In this document: positions 8,798 through 15,883 of the stretch, piece after piece | Layout of the letters: each line of letters begins with the position of its first letter | How positions within the stretch are numbered: the stretch's first letter is position 1 | From: Chryseobacterium scophthalmum | GTDB lineage: Bacteria > Bacteroidota > Bacteroidia > Flavobacteriales > Weeksellaceae | DNA: 64,000 nt | NCBI RefSeq assembly: GCF_900143185.1 | Contig: NZ_FSRQ01000001.1 | Span: 1,488,001 to 1,552,000, forward strand | Direction: 5' to 3' | Made by a program: the position numbers and the translations under genes | Notes under the pieces: generated by a model | The model's input: only the letters and a program-made list of their open reading frames with translations | Database searches by the model: none | Told to the model about the DNA's origin: nothing

Positions 8798-11599
8798 ATG
8801 AAAAAAATATTATTCGTTCTTTTAGGATTAATTGCTCATAATTCGTTTTCACAAAATTATTCGCAATATGTAAATCCTTTTATCGGAACGGGCGGTCACG
8901 GACATACTTTTCCGGGCGCAATTGTGCCTTTCGGAATGGTACAACTTTCTCCGGACACAAGAATAGACGGAAGCTGGGACGGTTGCAGCGGTTATCATTA
9001 TTCAGATTCTATCATCTACGGGTTTTCTCATACCCACTTAAACGGAACCGGAGTTTCAGATTACGGAGACATTATGTTGATGCCTACGATGGGGAAACCG
9101 GGATTAACGCCAAAAGAATATTCATCAAAATTTTCTCATAAGAACGAAAAAGCAACGGCTGGATTTTATTCTGTTAAATTAGATAAAAATAACATCGATG
9201 TTCGTTTGACTACCACCGCTAGAGTTGGTTATCACGAATATAAATTCAATAAAGCCGGAAATGCTAACATTATTTTAGATTTAAATCACAGAGACAAACT
9301 GCTGGAAGGTGAAGTAAGAATTATCGACAGCAAAACGATTGAGGTTTTCAGAAGAAGTGAAGCCTGGGCAACCAACCAATATATTTATGCGAGAATTGAG
9401 TTTTCAAAACCAATGAAAATTTCAAGTAAAAGCTTTAACGGTAAAAACGAAAACAATACTTTTTCGGGAACTAAATTAGCTTTAGCATTTACCTCAGCAG
9501 TAAAAAAAGGTGAAAAAATAAGTGTAAAAGTGGCGATTTCTCCGACTGGTTACGAAGGAGCAGCAAAAAATATGTTGGCTGAAGGAAAATCAAATGATTT
9601 TAACGAAATTCAAAATCAAGCCGTTGCAAACTGGAATAAAGAACTTTCTAAAATTGAAGTAAAATCTGACGATAAAAACAAACTGGCAATTTTCTACACC
9701 GCAATGTATCACGTTTTCACGCAACCTAATATCAATATGGATGTTGACGGAAAATACCGTGGAAGAGACAACAAGTTTTACACAGCGAATGATTTTGGAT
9801 ATTATTCTGTTTTCTCACTTTGGGATACTTTCAGAGGAGCGCATCCTTTGATGACATTGATCGACAAAAAAAGAACCGCAGATTTTGTAAATACTTTCAT
9901 CAAACAGCGTGAACAAGGCGGAAGACTTCCGGTTTGGGAACTGGCTTCCAATGAAACCGAATGTATGATCGGTTATCACGGAGTTTCTGTAATTGCAGAT
10001 GCAATGGCAAAAGGAATTACCGGTTTTGATTATGAAAAAGCTTTTGAAGCTTCAAAAAATTCGGCGATGCAGGATATTTTTGGTTTAAATGCTTACAAAC
10101 AGAAAAATTACATCAGCATTGATGATGAGCATGAAAGTGTTTCTAAAACTTTAGAATACGCTTATGACGATTGGTGTATCGCTCAAATGGCGAAAATTTT
10201 AAACAAGAAAGAAGATTACGAATACTTCATGAAACGTTCTCAAAACTGGAAAAATCTTTACAATCCAGCGAATGGTTTTATGCAGGCAAGAAAAAACGGG
10301 AACTGGTACGAACCTTTTGACCCTAGTGAAGTCAATAATAATTACACTGAAGGAAATTCTTGGCATTATTCATATTTTGTTCCGCAGGATATTCCGGGAT
10401 TAATTCAGGCTCATGGCGGAAAAGAAAAATTTGAACAATTTATCGACGCTATTTTCTCAGCTTCAGATAAAACAACAGGAAGAGAGCAGGTAGATATCAC
10501 CGGATTGATTGGACAATATGCACAAGGAAACGAGCCGAGTCATCACATCGCTTATCTTTATAATTTCGTTGATAAGCCTCAGAAAACAGAAGAAAAAATC
10601 AAATTTATTCTTGATAATTTCTACAAAAACACTCCAGATGGATTGATTGGAAATGAAGATTGCGGACAAATGAGCGCATGGTTTATTTTAAGCTCAATGG
10701 GAATTTATTCTGTAACTCCGGGGAAAGCTGAATGGGAAACGGTAACGCCATATTTTGATGAGGTTAAATTACATTTAGAAGATGGAACAACAAGGATCAT
10801 CACTAAAAACACTCCGAAAAGTGAGCTTAAAAAACTAGGTTTTGAAAACATAAAGCCCATTAAAGACCTAAAATATGCAGAGCAGACTGCTTCGCCAGTT
10901 ATCAATGCAGACCGTCTTTTTGAGTTTACCACTCAGGTAAAAATCACTCCGCTGAATGAAAAAGATAAAGTATATTATATGACTTTGGATGAAAGTGATG
11001 CCAACGTAAGAAAAACTTTTAAAGTGTATAAAGAACCTTTCACCATCAACAAAACAACTCAGGTTTCTACATATGCTGAAAGAAATGGTGAGAAAAGCGG
11101 AATTACCACAGCCAACTTCAACAGAAGACCTAATCATTGGGATGTAACCATTAATGCAACCGTAAATCCGCAATATACAGCCGGTGGAAAATTGGCAATT
11201 ATCGACGGGATCAATGGTGATGTCAACTGGAGAAAAGGTGAATGGCAAGGTTATCAAGGTCAAACTGTGGAAGCGATTATCGATTTTAAATCTCCTCAGC
11301 AGATCAATGAAATTTCTTCAACGTATTTACAGGACAGCAGAGCGTGGATCTTAATGCCTAAAAAAGTAGAATATTACGCTTCAATGGACGGCAAAACCTT
11401 CATTCTTCTGAAAACTTTAGAAAATAATATTGATCCTAAAGACACCAATGTTCAGGTAAAAGATTTCAGAACAACGGTTCTTCCTACTGAAGCAAGATAT
11501 GTAAAAGTAAAAGCGTATCACTTCGGAAAGCTTCCGGAATGGCATCAAGGGGCAGGTGGAGAAGCTTATGTTTTTGTGGATGAAATTTCTGTGAAATAG
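8798..11599 (+). CDS. GH92 family alpha-1,2-mannosidase, secreted
   Basis: The 933-residue protein has a signal peptide (MKKILFVLLGLIAHNSFSQ) and opens with the GH92 signature YVNPFIGTGGHGHTFPGAIVPFGMVQ, split by the family into N- and C-terminal domains. Conserved GH92 blocks are GNEPSHHIAYLYNF and NEDCGQMSAWFILSSMGIYSVTPG. The last ~150 residues (from NPQYTAGGKLAIIDG) resemble an F5/8 type C carbohydrate-binding domain. Calcium-dependent exo-mannosidases of this family trim mannose from glycoproteins and yeast-type mannans, probably in the periplasm. No SusC/SusD pair is nearby, so it is not in a classic polysaccharide locus. Confidence 0.94.
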   Translation: MKKILFVLLGLIAHNSFSQNYSQYVNPFIGTGGHGHTFPGAIVPFGMVQLSPDTRIDGSWDGCSGYHYSDSIIYGFSHTHLNGTGVSDYGDIMLMPTMGKPGLTPKEYSSKFSHKNEKATAGFYSVKLDKNNIDVRLTTTARVGYHEYKFNKAGNANIILDLNHRDKLLEGEVRIIDSKTIEVFRRSEAWATNQYIYARIEFSKPMKISSKSFNGKNENNTFSGTKLALAFTSAVKKGEKISVKVAISPTGYEGAAKNMLAEGKSNDFNEIQNQAVANWNKELSKIEVKSDDKNKLAIFYTAMYHVFTQPNINMDVDGKYRGRDNKFYTANDFGYYSVFSLWDTFRGAHPLMTLIDKKRTADFVNTFIKQREQGGRLPVWELASNETECMIGYHGVSVIADAMAKGITGFDYEKAFEASKNSAMQDIFGLNAYKQKNYISIDDEHESVSKTLEYAYDDWCIAQMAKILNKKEDYEYFMKRSQNWKNLYNPANGFMQARKNGNWYEPFDPSEVNNNYTEGNSWHYSYFVPQDIPGLIQAHGGKEKFEQFIDAIFSASDKTTGREQVDITGLIGQYAQGNEPSHHIAYLYNFVDKPQKTEEKIKFILDNFYKNTPDGLIGNEDCGQMSAWFILSSMGIYSVTPGKAEWETVTPYFDEVKLHLEDGTTRIITKNTPKSELKKLGFENIKPIKDLKYAEQTASPVINADRLFEFTTQVKITPLNEKDKVYYMTLDESDANVRKTFKVYKEPFTINKTTQVSTYAERNGEKSGITTANFNRRPNHWDVTINATVNPQYTAGGKLAIIDGINGDVNWRKGEWQGYQGQTVEAIIDFKSPQQINEISSTYLQDSRAWILMPKKVEYYASMDGKTFILLKTLENNIDPKDTNVQVKDFRTTVLPTEARYVKVKAYHFGKLPEWHQGAGGEAYVFVDEISVK

Positions 11600-11622
11600 A
11601 AATTCACAATTTATAAATAATG

Positions 11623-11654
11623 AAACCTCTTCCGATTTGGAAGAGGTTTTTTTG
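11623..11654 (+). terminator. Terminator after GH92 gene
   Basis: A perfect 11-bp stem AAACCTCTTCC / GGAAGAGGTTT with loop GATTT is followed by a T run, 24 bp after the stop codon. Confidence 0.9.
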
Positions 11655-11758
11655 TTTTTTAATATCTCGCAGATTTTTCTATTTTTTTTTTTGAATCTGA
11701 ATAATTAGCAAAAGGCACTCTATTAAATGAGGACTTATCAATAAATATGGGTGTAATA

Positions 11759-12235
11759 TTATTTAGCAAAAAATTCTTTAAGATTCCCTTTCTTTATTAA
11801 ATTGATGGTTTTGGGAGTTGTCATTTTATAAATAGAACCATATTGAATATCCTCATCAAATGATCCTTTTGTTTTTTTATCATTTATAAAATCATTATTA
11901 AGAGCATTTTTTACTTTGACAATATCATATTTTGGATTGTAGGATTCCGCAACGATAACTTTATTATTTTGATAATTAAATGCACCCAGTTTATTAATCC
12001 TATCTATTGGGAAAATTTCATTTTCTGTTGAGGTAGCAAGAACAATCAATGTATCTTGCCTACTAAAAACATAAAAGAATTTCAACCTTTCATCCCTTAA
12101 ATTCTCATCCTTAACATTCTGTAATACGATATTGTATATTTCTTCAGACACAAAAAACTGATTATTTTTTTGCCTGCATGAATAAAAAAATAAAACTATT
12201 CCGATTAAAATTAGTTTTTTCATTCGTTTTTTCAT
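11759..12235 (-). CDS. Small lipoprotein of unknown function
   Basis: The start at 12235 overlaps the stop of the PhyH gene in a TAATG arrangement, so translation is probably coupled; a later ATG at 12223 is also possible. The 158-residue protein has a lipoprotein signal ending in LFFYSC, then a charged soluble part. No known domain is recognised. The sequence includes YNIVLQNVKDENLRDERLKF and a late SIYKMTTPKTINLIKK segment. The 100 bp downstream, to the GH92 terminator, hold a TCTCGCAGATTTTT repeat fragment at 11664-11678. Confidence 0.75.
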   Translation of the reverse strand: MKKRMKKLILIGIVLFFYSCRQKNNQFFVSEEIYNIVLQNVKDENLRDERLKFFYVFSRQDTLIVLATSTENEIFPIDRINKLGAFNYQNNKVIVAESYNPKYDIVKVKNALNNDFINDKKTKGSFDEDIQYGSIYKMTTPKTINLIKKGNLKEFFAK

Positions 12236-12948
12236 TAATCTGTTCTCTCCGACCAATTCAACACTTCCGGCAATACTTTATTTGAAAATTCAATGTGAAT
12301 AACTCTTCTTTTCTTGCCGTTTGTTGTTCGGTTGGAACCATGAAGAAGCAAAGGTTTCATGATCATCAATCCGCCTTTTTCTACGTTGCAGATCGTTTCT
12401 GTTTCTACATTCCAATCGATGGTTTCGGGTCTGTAGATTCCTTTTGAGTGGGATTTAGGAACTACTTTTAAAGCTCCATTATTTTGATCGGTATCATCAA
12501 GATGAATTCTGATGGTAAAGATATTTTCAAGAATTTCTAAAGGTGGTTGCACTGCAAACTGATTCTGTTTGGTTGTCCACGGTCCGAAATTTTCCAGTTC
12601 AACCTTTTTATCCACTGAAATGGTTAAATCCTGATGATAGGCAACATACCAGTTTGATTTTTCAGGTTTGTCGAAATAAATACTTTTTACAGCAAAATAC
12701 TTTTCACCGAAAATTTCTTTAATGATCTCTTTTACACTATCATTAAAAATGAACTCTTTCACATCGGGAACTTCCTTTAAAAACTGTCTGATTGCAAAAA
12801 GATCTTCCGATTTTCTGAACGTTTCTTTTGAAGTATCAATATTTTGAATGACTTTGGTTATTTTTTCAATTTCATCTTCTGAAAAAATATTGTTGATGAC
12901 TGTGAAGCCGTTTTCCTGAATTAGATTTTTATGATTTTGTAAATTCAT
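12235..12948 (-). CDS. Phytanoyl-CoA dioxygenase (PhyH) family protein
   Basis: The 237-residue protein fits the PhyH Fe(II)/2-oxoglutarate oxygenase family. The iron triad is visible as HQD in AYHQDLTISVD (around residue 111) and His in LLLHGSNRTTNGKKRR, with the following Arg placed to bind 2-oxoglutarate. The segment GALKVVPKSHSKG is a family hallmark. The substrate is unknown; family members hydroxylate small metabolites. It is translationally coupled to the lipoprotein gene downstream. Confidence 0.88.
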   Translation of the reverse strand: MNLQNHKNLIQENGFTVINNIFSEDEIEKITKVIQNIDTSKETFRKSEDLFAIRQFLKEVPDVKEFIFNDSVKEIIKEIFGEKYFAVKSIYFDKPEKSNWYVAYHQDLTISVDKKVELENFGPWTTKQNQFAVQPPLEILENIFTIRIHLDDTDQNNGALKVVPKSHSKGIYRPETIDWNVETETICNVEKGGLMIMKPLLLHGSNRTTNGKKRRVIHIEFSNKVLPEVLNWSERTD

Positions 12949-12973
12949 TATTATAAGTTTTTACTTCCATATG

Positions 12974-13012
12974 TTTGTCATTCTGAAAGAAGCATAGCGG
13001 ATTGAAGAATCT
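12974..13012. repeat. Dispersed repeat, copy 1 (TTTGTCATTCTGA...TGAAGAATCT)
   Basis: This 39-bp segment begins TTTGTCATTCTGA and ends TGAAGAATCT. A second copy at 24293-24331 has the same two blocks with the same spacing of 29 bp. It lies in the 469-bp gap 12949-13417, which holds this repeat, two hairpin elements and no credible gene. Confidence 0.65.
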
Positions 13013-13130
13013 ATTTTAAATGCAAAGATGGCAAAGATTTTTTTTAAATGTTTGAAAATATTTTTCGTTCGCAAAGGCGTTCCACTCAGCAAAGGAAGAC
13101 AAATTTTGTGGTTATTTCTATACTGAAAAT

Positions 13131-13250
13131 AACGACTGCAACCCTAGCCACGATTGGAATGACATCCTTTTTGGTTGCGGGTGGGGTGGAGCGAAGCGGA
13201 ATCCGTAACCAAAAAGATATAATGGAAAGCGGGATAAAGCTTCAATAAAA
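13131..13250. repeat. Long hairpin repeat element in the PhyH-gltP gap
   Basis: The core is a 14-bp inverted repeat, CTTTTTGGTTGCGG at 13167-13180 and CCGTAACCAAAAAG at 13203-13216, with one mismatch and a G-rich 22-base loop (GTGGGGTGGAGCG...). It is flanked by CCCTAGCCACGATTGGAATG on the left and GGAAAGCGGGATAAAGCTTC on the right. From memory, closely similar text recurs in many Flavobacteriia genomes; that would need a search. GC content is clearly higher than in the surroundings. A 66-codon ORF across it is not convincing as a gene. Confidence 0.6.
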
Positions 13251-13293
13251 AAATGGTCAATAATGAAGATTAAAAATTCACTATTGACCATTT
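13251..13293. repeat. Word-type dyad, AAATGGTCAAT arms
   Basis: Left arm AAATGGTCAATAATGAA (13251-13267) and right arm TTCACTATTGACCATTT (13277-13293) pair over 17 bp with one mismatch. The next 120 bp, up to the gltP stop, repeat the same words (GTCAATGGTGAATTC, AATTCACATTTCAC, AATTGACATTTCAC). It could act as a terminator in either direction but lacks a GC-rich stem. Confidence 0.6.
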
Positions 13294-13417
13294 ATTAGCC
13301 TAAGCTAAATAAATTTATAGAATATGAATTGTCAATGGTGAATTCGCTTGGCTTGTGAATTTTCATATTAATAATTCACATTTCACTAACGAAGTTAAAT
13401 TGACATTTCACGATTAA

Positions 13418-14668
13418 TTACATATCTCCCCCGTGATTTTCGAGCTGCCCTTCCCATTTTGAAACGGCAGAAGTTGCTAAAGCATTTCCTAACACATTGG
13501 TCATACTTCTCGCCATATCGCAGAAGTGATCGATAGGAAGAATCAAAGCAATTCCTTCCGGTGGAATTCCAAACATCGAACAAGTCGCAACGATAATTAC
13601 CAAAGATGCTCTCGGAACTCCTGCAATTCCTTTTGACGTTAACATCAACACCAAAAGCATTGTTATTTGTTGCCCGATAGACATTTCAATTCCGTAAATC
13701 TGAGCAATAAAGATTGATGCAAAAGTCATGTACATCATACTTCCATCTAAATTAAACGAATATCCTAAAGGCAAGATAAACGATACTACTCTGTTATTAC
13801 AGCCAAATCTTTCTAATTCTTCAACCAATTTAGGGAAAACAGCTTCCGAACTTGTTGTAGAAAAAGCAATCAACAAAGGCGATTTAATTCTTTTTAATAA
13901 ATCAAAAAGACGGTTTCCTAAAATTAAATATCCTACAATCAATAAAACAAGCCAAAGAACGGCAATAGCAAAGAAAAAGTCTCTCAGATAAATGGCATAT
14001 ACCTTAAATATTTCAAAACCATTGGTCGCGACAACGGCCGCAATGGCACCTAAAACTCCAAGTGGTGCAAACCACATGATGTAACCTACCATTTTTAGAA
14101 TCGCATGAGCAACCACATCAAATAATTTAATAACCGGTTGTGCATATTCGTCTCCCAAATTAGCTAAAGCAACTCCAAACATAATTGAGAAAACTACAAT
14201 CTGAAGTACTTCGTTTGTTGCAAAAGCTTCAAAAATACTTTTAGGAACAACATGCTTTACAAAATCTTCCATAGAAAACCCTTTGCTCGATTTTAAAAGC
14301 TCTTCTGCAGAAGCAGCATCCTGTATCGGAAGTTTGGTTACATGTCCCGGTTCAAGCCAGTTTACCAGAATCAAACCTATGAAAAGAGAAACAAGAGATG
14401 CAGAAATAAACCAAAGCATCGCTTTAGATCCTACTCTACCAATCATTTTAATATCGCTCATTTTGGCAATTCCCACCACCAAAGTTGTGAAAACCAACGG
14501 TGCAATAATCATCTGAACCAGTCTGATGAAAATAGTTCCGAGGAGTTTTATATTTTTCGAAAACGGTTCTGCGCTTTCAGGATATTGTAAATGAACCAAG
14601 CCTCCAATTGCTACACCCAAAATAAGTGAAACAATGATGGCAATAAATAGTTTGTTTTGTCCTTTCAT
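13418..14668 (-). CDS. Dicarboxylate/amino acid:cation symporter (DAACS/GltP family)
   Basis: The start is set at MKGQNKLFIAIIVSLILG (14668), since the ORF extension upstream is out of character. The 416-residue membrane protein has the re-entrant loop serines in STTSSEAVFPKL, the substrate/cation motif LGYSFNLDGSMMY (NMDGT equivalent) and the C-terminal LPIDHFCDMARSMTNVLGNA. Such carriers import glutamate, aspartate or C4-dicarboxylates with Na+ or H+. Which substrate is used cannot be told. About 8 transmembrane segments are expected. Confidence 0.93.
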   Translation of the reverse strand: MKGQNKLFIAIIVSLILGVAIGGLVHLQYPESAEPFSKNIKLLGTIFIRLVQMIIAPLVFTTLVVGIAKMSDIKMIGRVGSKAMLWFISASLVSLFIGLILVNWLEPGHVTKLPIQDAASAEELLKSSKGFSMEDFVKHVVPKSIFEAFATNEVLQIVVFSIMFGVALANLGDEYAQPVIKLFDVVAHAILKMVGYIMWFAPLGVLGAIAAVVATNGFEIFKVYAIYLRDFFFAIAVLWLVLLIVGYLILGNRLFDLLKRIKSPLLIAFSTTSSEAVFPKLVEELERFGCNNRVVSFILPLGYSFNLDGSMMYMTFASIFIAQIYGIEMSIGQQITMLLVLMLTSKGIAGVPRASLVIIVATCSMFGIPPEGIALILPIDHFCDMARSMTNVLGNALATSAVSKWEGQLENHGGDM

Positions 14669-14842
14669 ATCTATTATCAATTGCCACAAATATAATAGTT
14701 TTAAAATTGTGGTTAAAAGTTTGTTAAGAAGCGTTATAATTTCATCATTCAAAAAAAATTAAACCTCAGATTATGAAAAACTTAAAACAAAATATTTTTG
14801 AGAATTATTATTTTTTTAGATAATTGGTATAGATTTTATTAT

Positions 14843-14850
14843 TACATTTG
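14843..14850 (+). promoter_or_regulatory. -7 box upstream of BON lipoprotein gene
   Basis: TACATTTG matches TAnnTTTG, 31 bp before the ATG at 14882. The nearest TTG is 16 bp upstream, shorter than the usual 19-21, so only the -7 element is claimed. Confidence 0.45.
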
Positions 14851-14881
14851 AGTCTAACGAAAACATTAAATTATCTTAATT

Positions 14882-15373
14882 ATGAAAAAAACAATCACAA
14901 TGTCTGCTCTAGCTTTGGCAGTATCATTTGGAGCTATTTCGTGTAAAAAGAAAGTTTCTGACGCTGAGCTTCAGACTCAGGCAACAACTGTTGTAGCAGC
15001 AAGTCCTACTGCAACTATTGAAGTAAAAGAAGGAGTTGCGCATCTTGGCGGAACCTTTGCAACTCAGGCTGAAAAAGATGCGGCTATAAAATCTCTGAAA
15101 GAAATAAAAGGGGTAAAAGATGTACATGATATGGCAACTGTAGAATCAGTTCCACCTCCACCACCGCCTGTAGAAACTGCTTCAGCTGTAGATCCTATGG
15201 TTCAGCAAAAAGTACAGGATGCTGTGAAAGATTTTCCTTCTGTAAAAGTAGAAGTTGTAAACGGAGAATTAACACTTACAGGAAACGTATCTTCTGTTCA
15301 GGCTAGAAAAATTAAAGAATCTGTAGATGCTTTAAAAGTTGGAAAATATAACAATAACTTAGTGGTAAAATAA
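14882..15373 (+). CDS. BON-domain lipoprotein
   Basis: The 163-residue protein has a lipoprotein signal ending GAISC (residue 21) and two BON-like modules. One (about 40-80) contains VKEGVAHLGGTFATQAEKDAA. The other (about 105-163) contains VEVVNGELTLTGNVSSVQAR. A proline-rich linker (VPPPPPPV) joins them. BON domains are small phospholipid- or envelope-binding modules linked to osmotic stress in OsmY-type proteins. The next gene, 6 bp on, also carries a BON-like part, so the pair probably acts together at the envelope. Confidence 0.88.
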   Translation: MKKTITMSALALAVSFGAISCKKKVSDAELQTQATTVVAASPTATIEVKEGVAHLGGTFATQAEKDAAIKSLKEIKGVKDVHDMATVESVPPPPPPVETASAVDPMVQQKVQDAVKDFPSVKVEVVNGELTLTGNVSSVQARKIKESVDALKVGKYNNNLVVK

Positions 15374-15379
15374 TTAGAG

Positions 15380-15799
15380 ATGAGCACATTACAAGATAAA
15401 TATTCAAGTGTAGTTTCTGCTGCTCAGTCTGCAGGAGTTTCAAACTTACAGGTTCAGGAGCAGGACGGAATTCTTTATGTTTCCGGAAATGCATCAAACA
15501 CCGCTGCAAAAGACGCAGTTTGGAATGCTTTAGGAGCAATTGATTCTACGTATTCTGCTTCAGATATTAATATCGACGTGCAGGTTGCAGGTCTTGCTGC
15601 AGGTGCAAATCTTACGGTTGCTACCGAAGAATCTAATCTGAACATCAGACAAGAGCCTTCAACTGAAGCTGCAGTTGTAGGAAAAGCAGCTAAAGGAGCT
15701 TCTGTAACTTTAGTAGAGCAAACTTCAGACGATTGGTGGAAAGTAAAAACTGCCGATGGACAGGAAGGTTACGCTTATTCAAGATATTTGAAAGCTTAA
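15380..15799 (+). CDS. BON-like/SH3b domain protein
   Basis: The 139-residue protein follows the BON lipoprotein after 6 bp. The N-terminal part (about 1-70) contains VQEQDGILYVSGNASNTAAKDAVW, the BON/LysM-protein pattern of YgaU-type proteins. The C-terminal part (about 78-139) is a bacterial SH3 domain with LNIRQEPSTEAAVVGKAAKGA and DDWWKVKTADGQEGYAYSRYL. No signal peptide is seen, so it is either cytoplasmic or exported by another route. A terminator follows directly, closing a two-gene unit. Confidence 0.87.
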   Translation: MSTLQDKYSSVVSAAQSAGVSNLQVQEQDGILYVSGNASNTAAKDAVWNALGAIDSTYSASDINIDVQVAGLAAGANLTVATEESNLNIRQEPSTEAAVVGKAAKGASVTLVEQTSDDWWKVKTADGQEGYAYSRYLKA

Positions 15800-15826
15800 T
15801 TTTACGAATTAACTCACTTTAACTAT

Positions 15827-15857
15827 AAACATCCCATTAAAGGGATGTTTTTTTTAT
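15827..15857 (+). terminator. Terminator after the BON gene pair
   Basis: A perfect 9-bp stem AAACATCCC / GGGATGTTT with a 6-base loop is followed by a T run. Confidence 0.85.
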
Positions 15858-15865
15858 TACTTTTG
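15858..15865 (+). promoter_or_regulatory. -7 box upstream of outer membrane barrel gene
   Basis: TACTTTTG matches TAnnTTTG and lies 18 bp before the start at 15884, directly after the preceding terminator's T run. No -33 TTG is visible because that region is the terminator stem. Confidence 0.45.
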
Positions 15866-15883
15866 CGCCATAAAAATCAATAA

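Noticed and set aside
13048..13248. 66-codon ORF in the PhyH-gltP gap
   Set aside because: It runs across the hairpin repeat element, has no sensible protein pattern and no promoter or ribosome site; the repeat explains the open frame.
14669..14752. N-terminal extension of the symporter ORF
   Set aside because: The added 28 residues do not fit the family; the ATG at 14668 begins a typical first helix.
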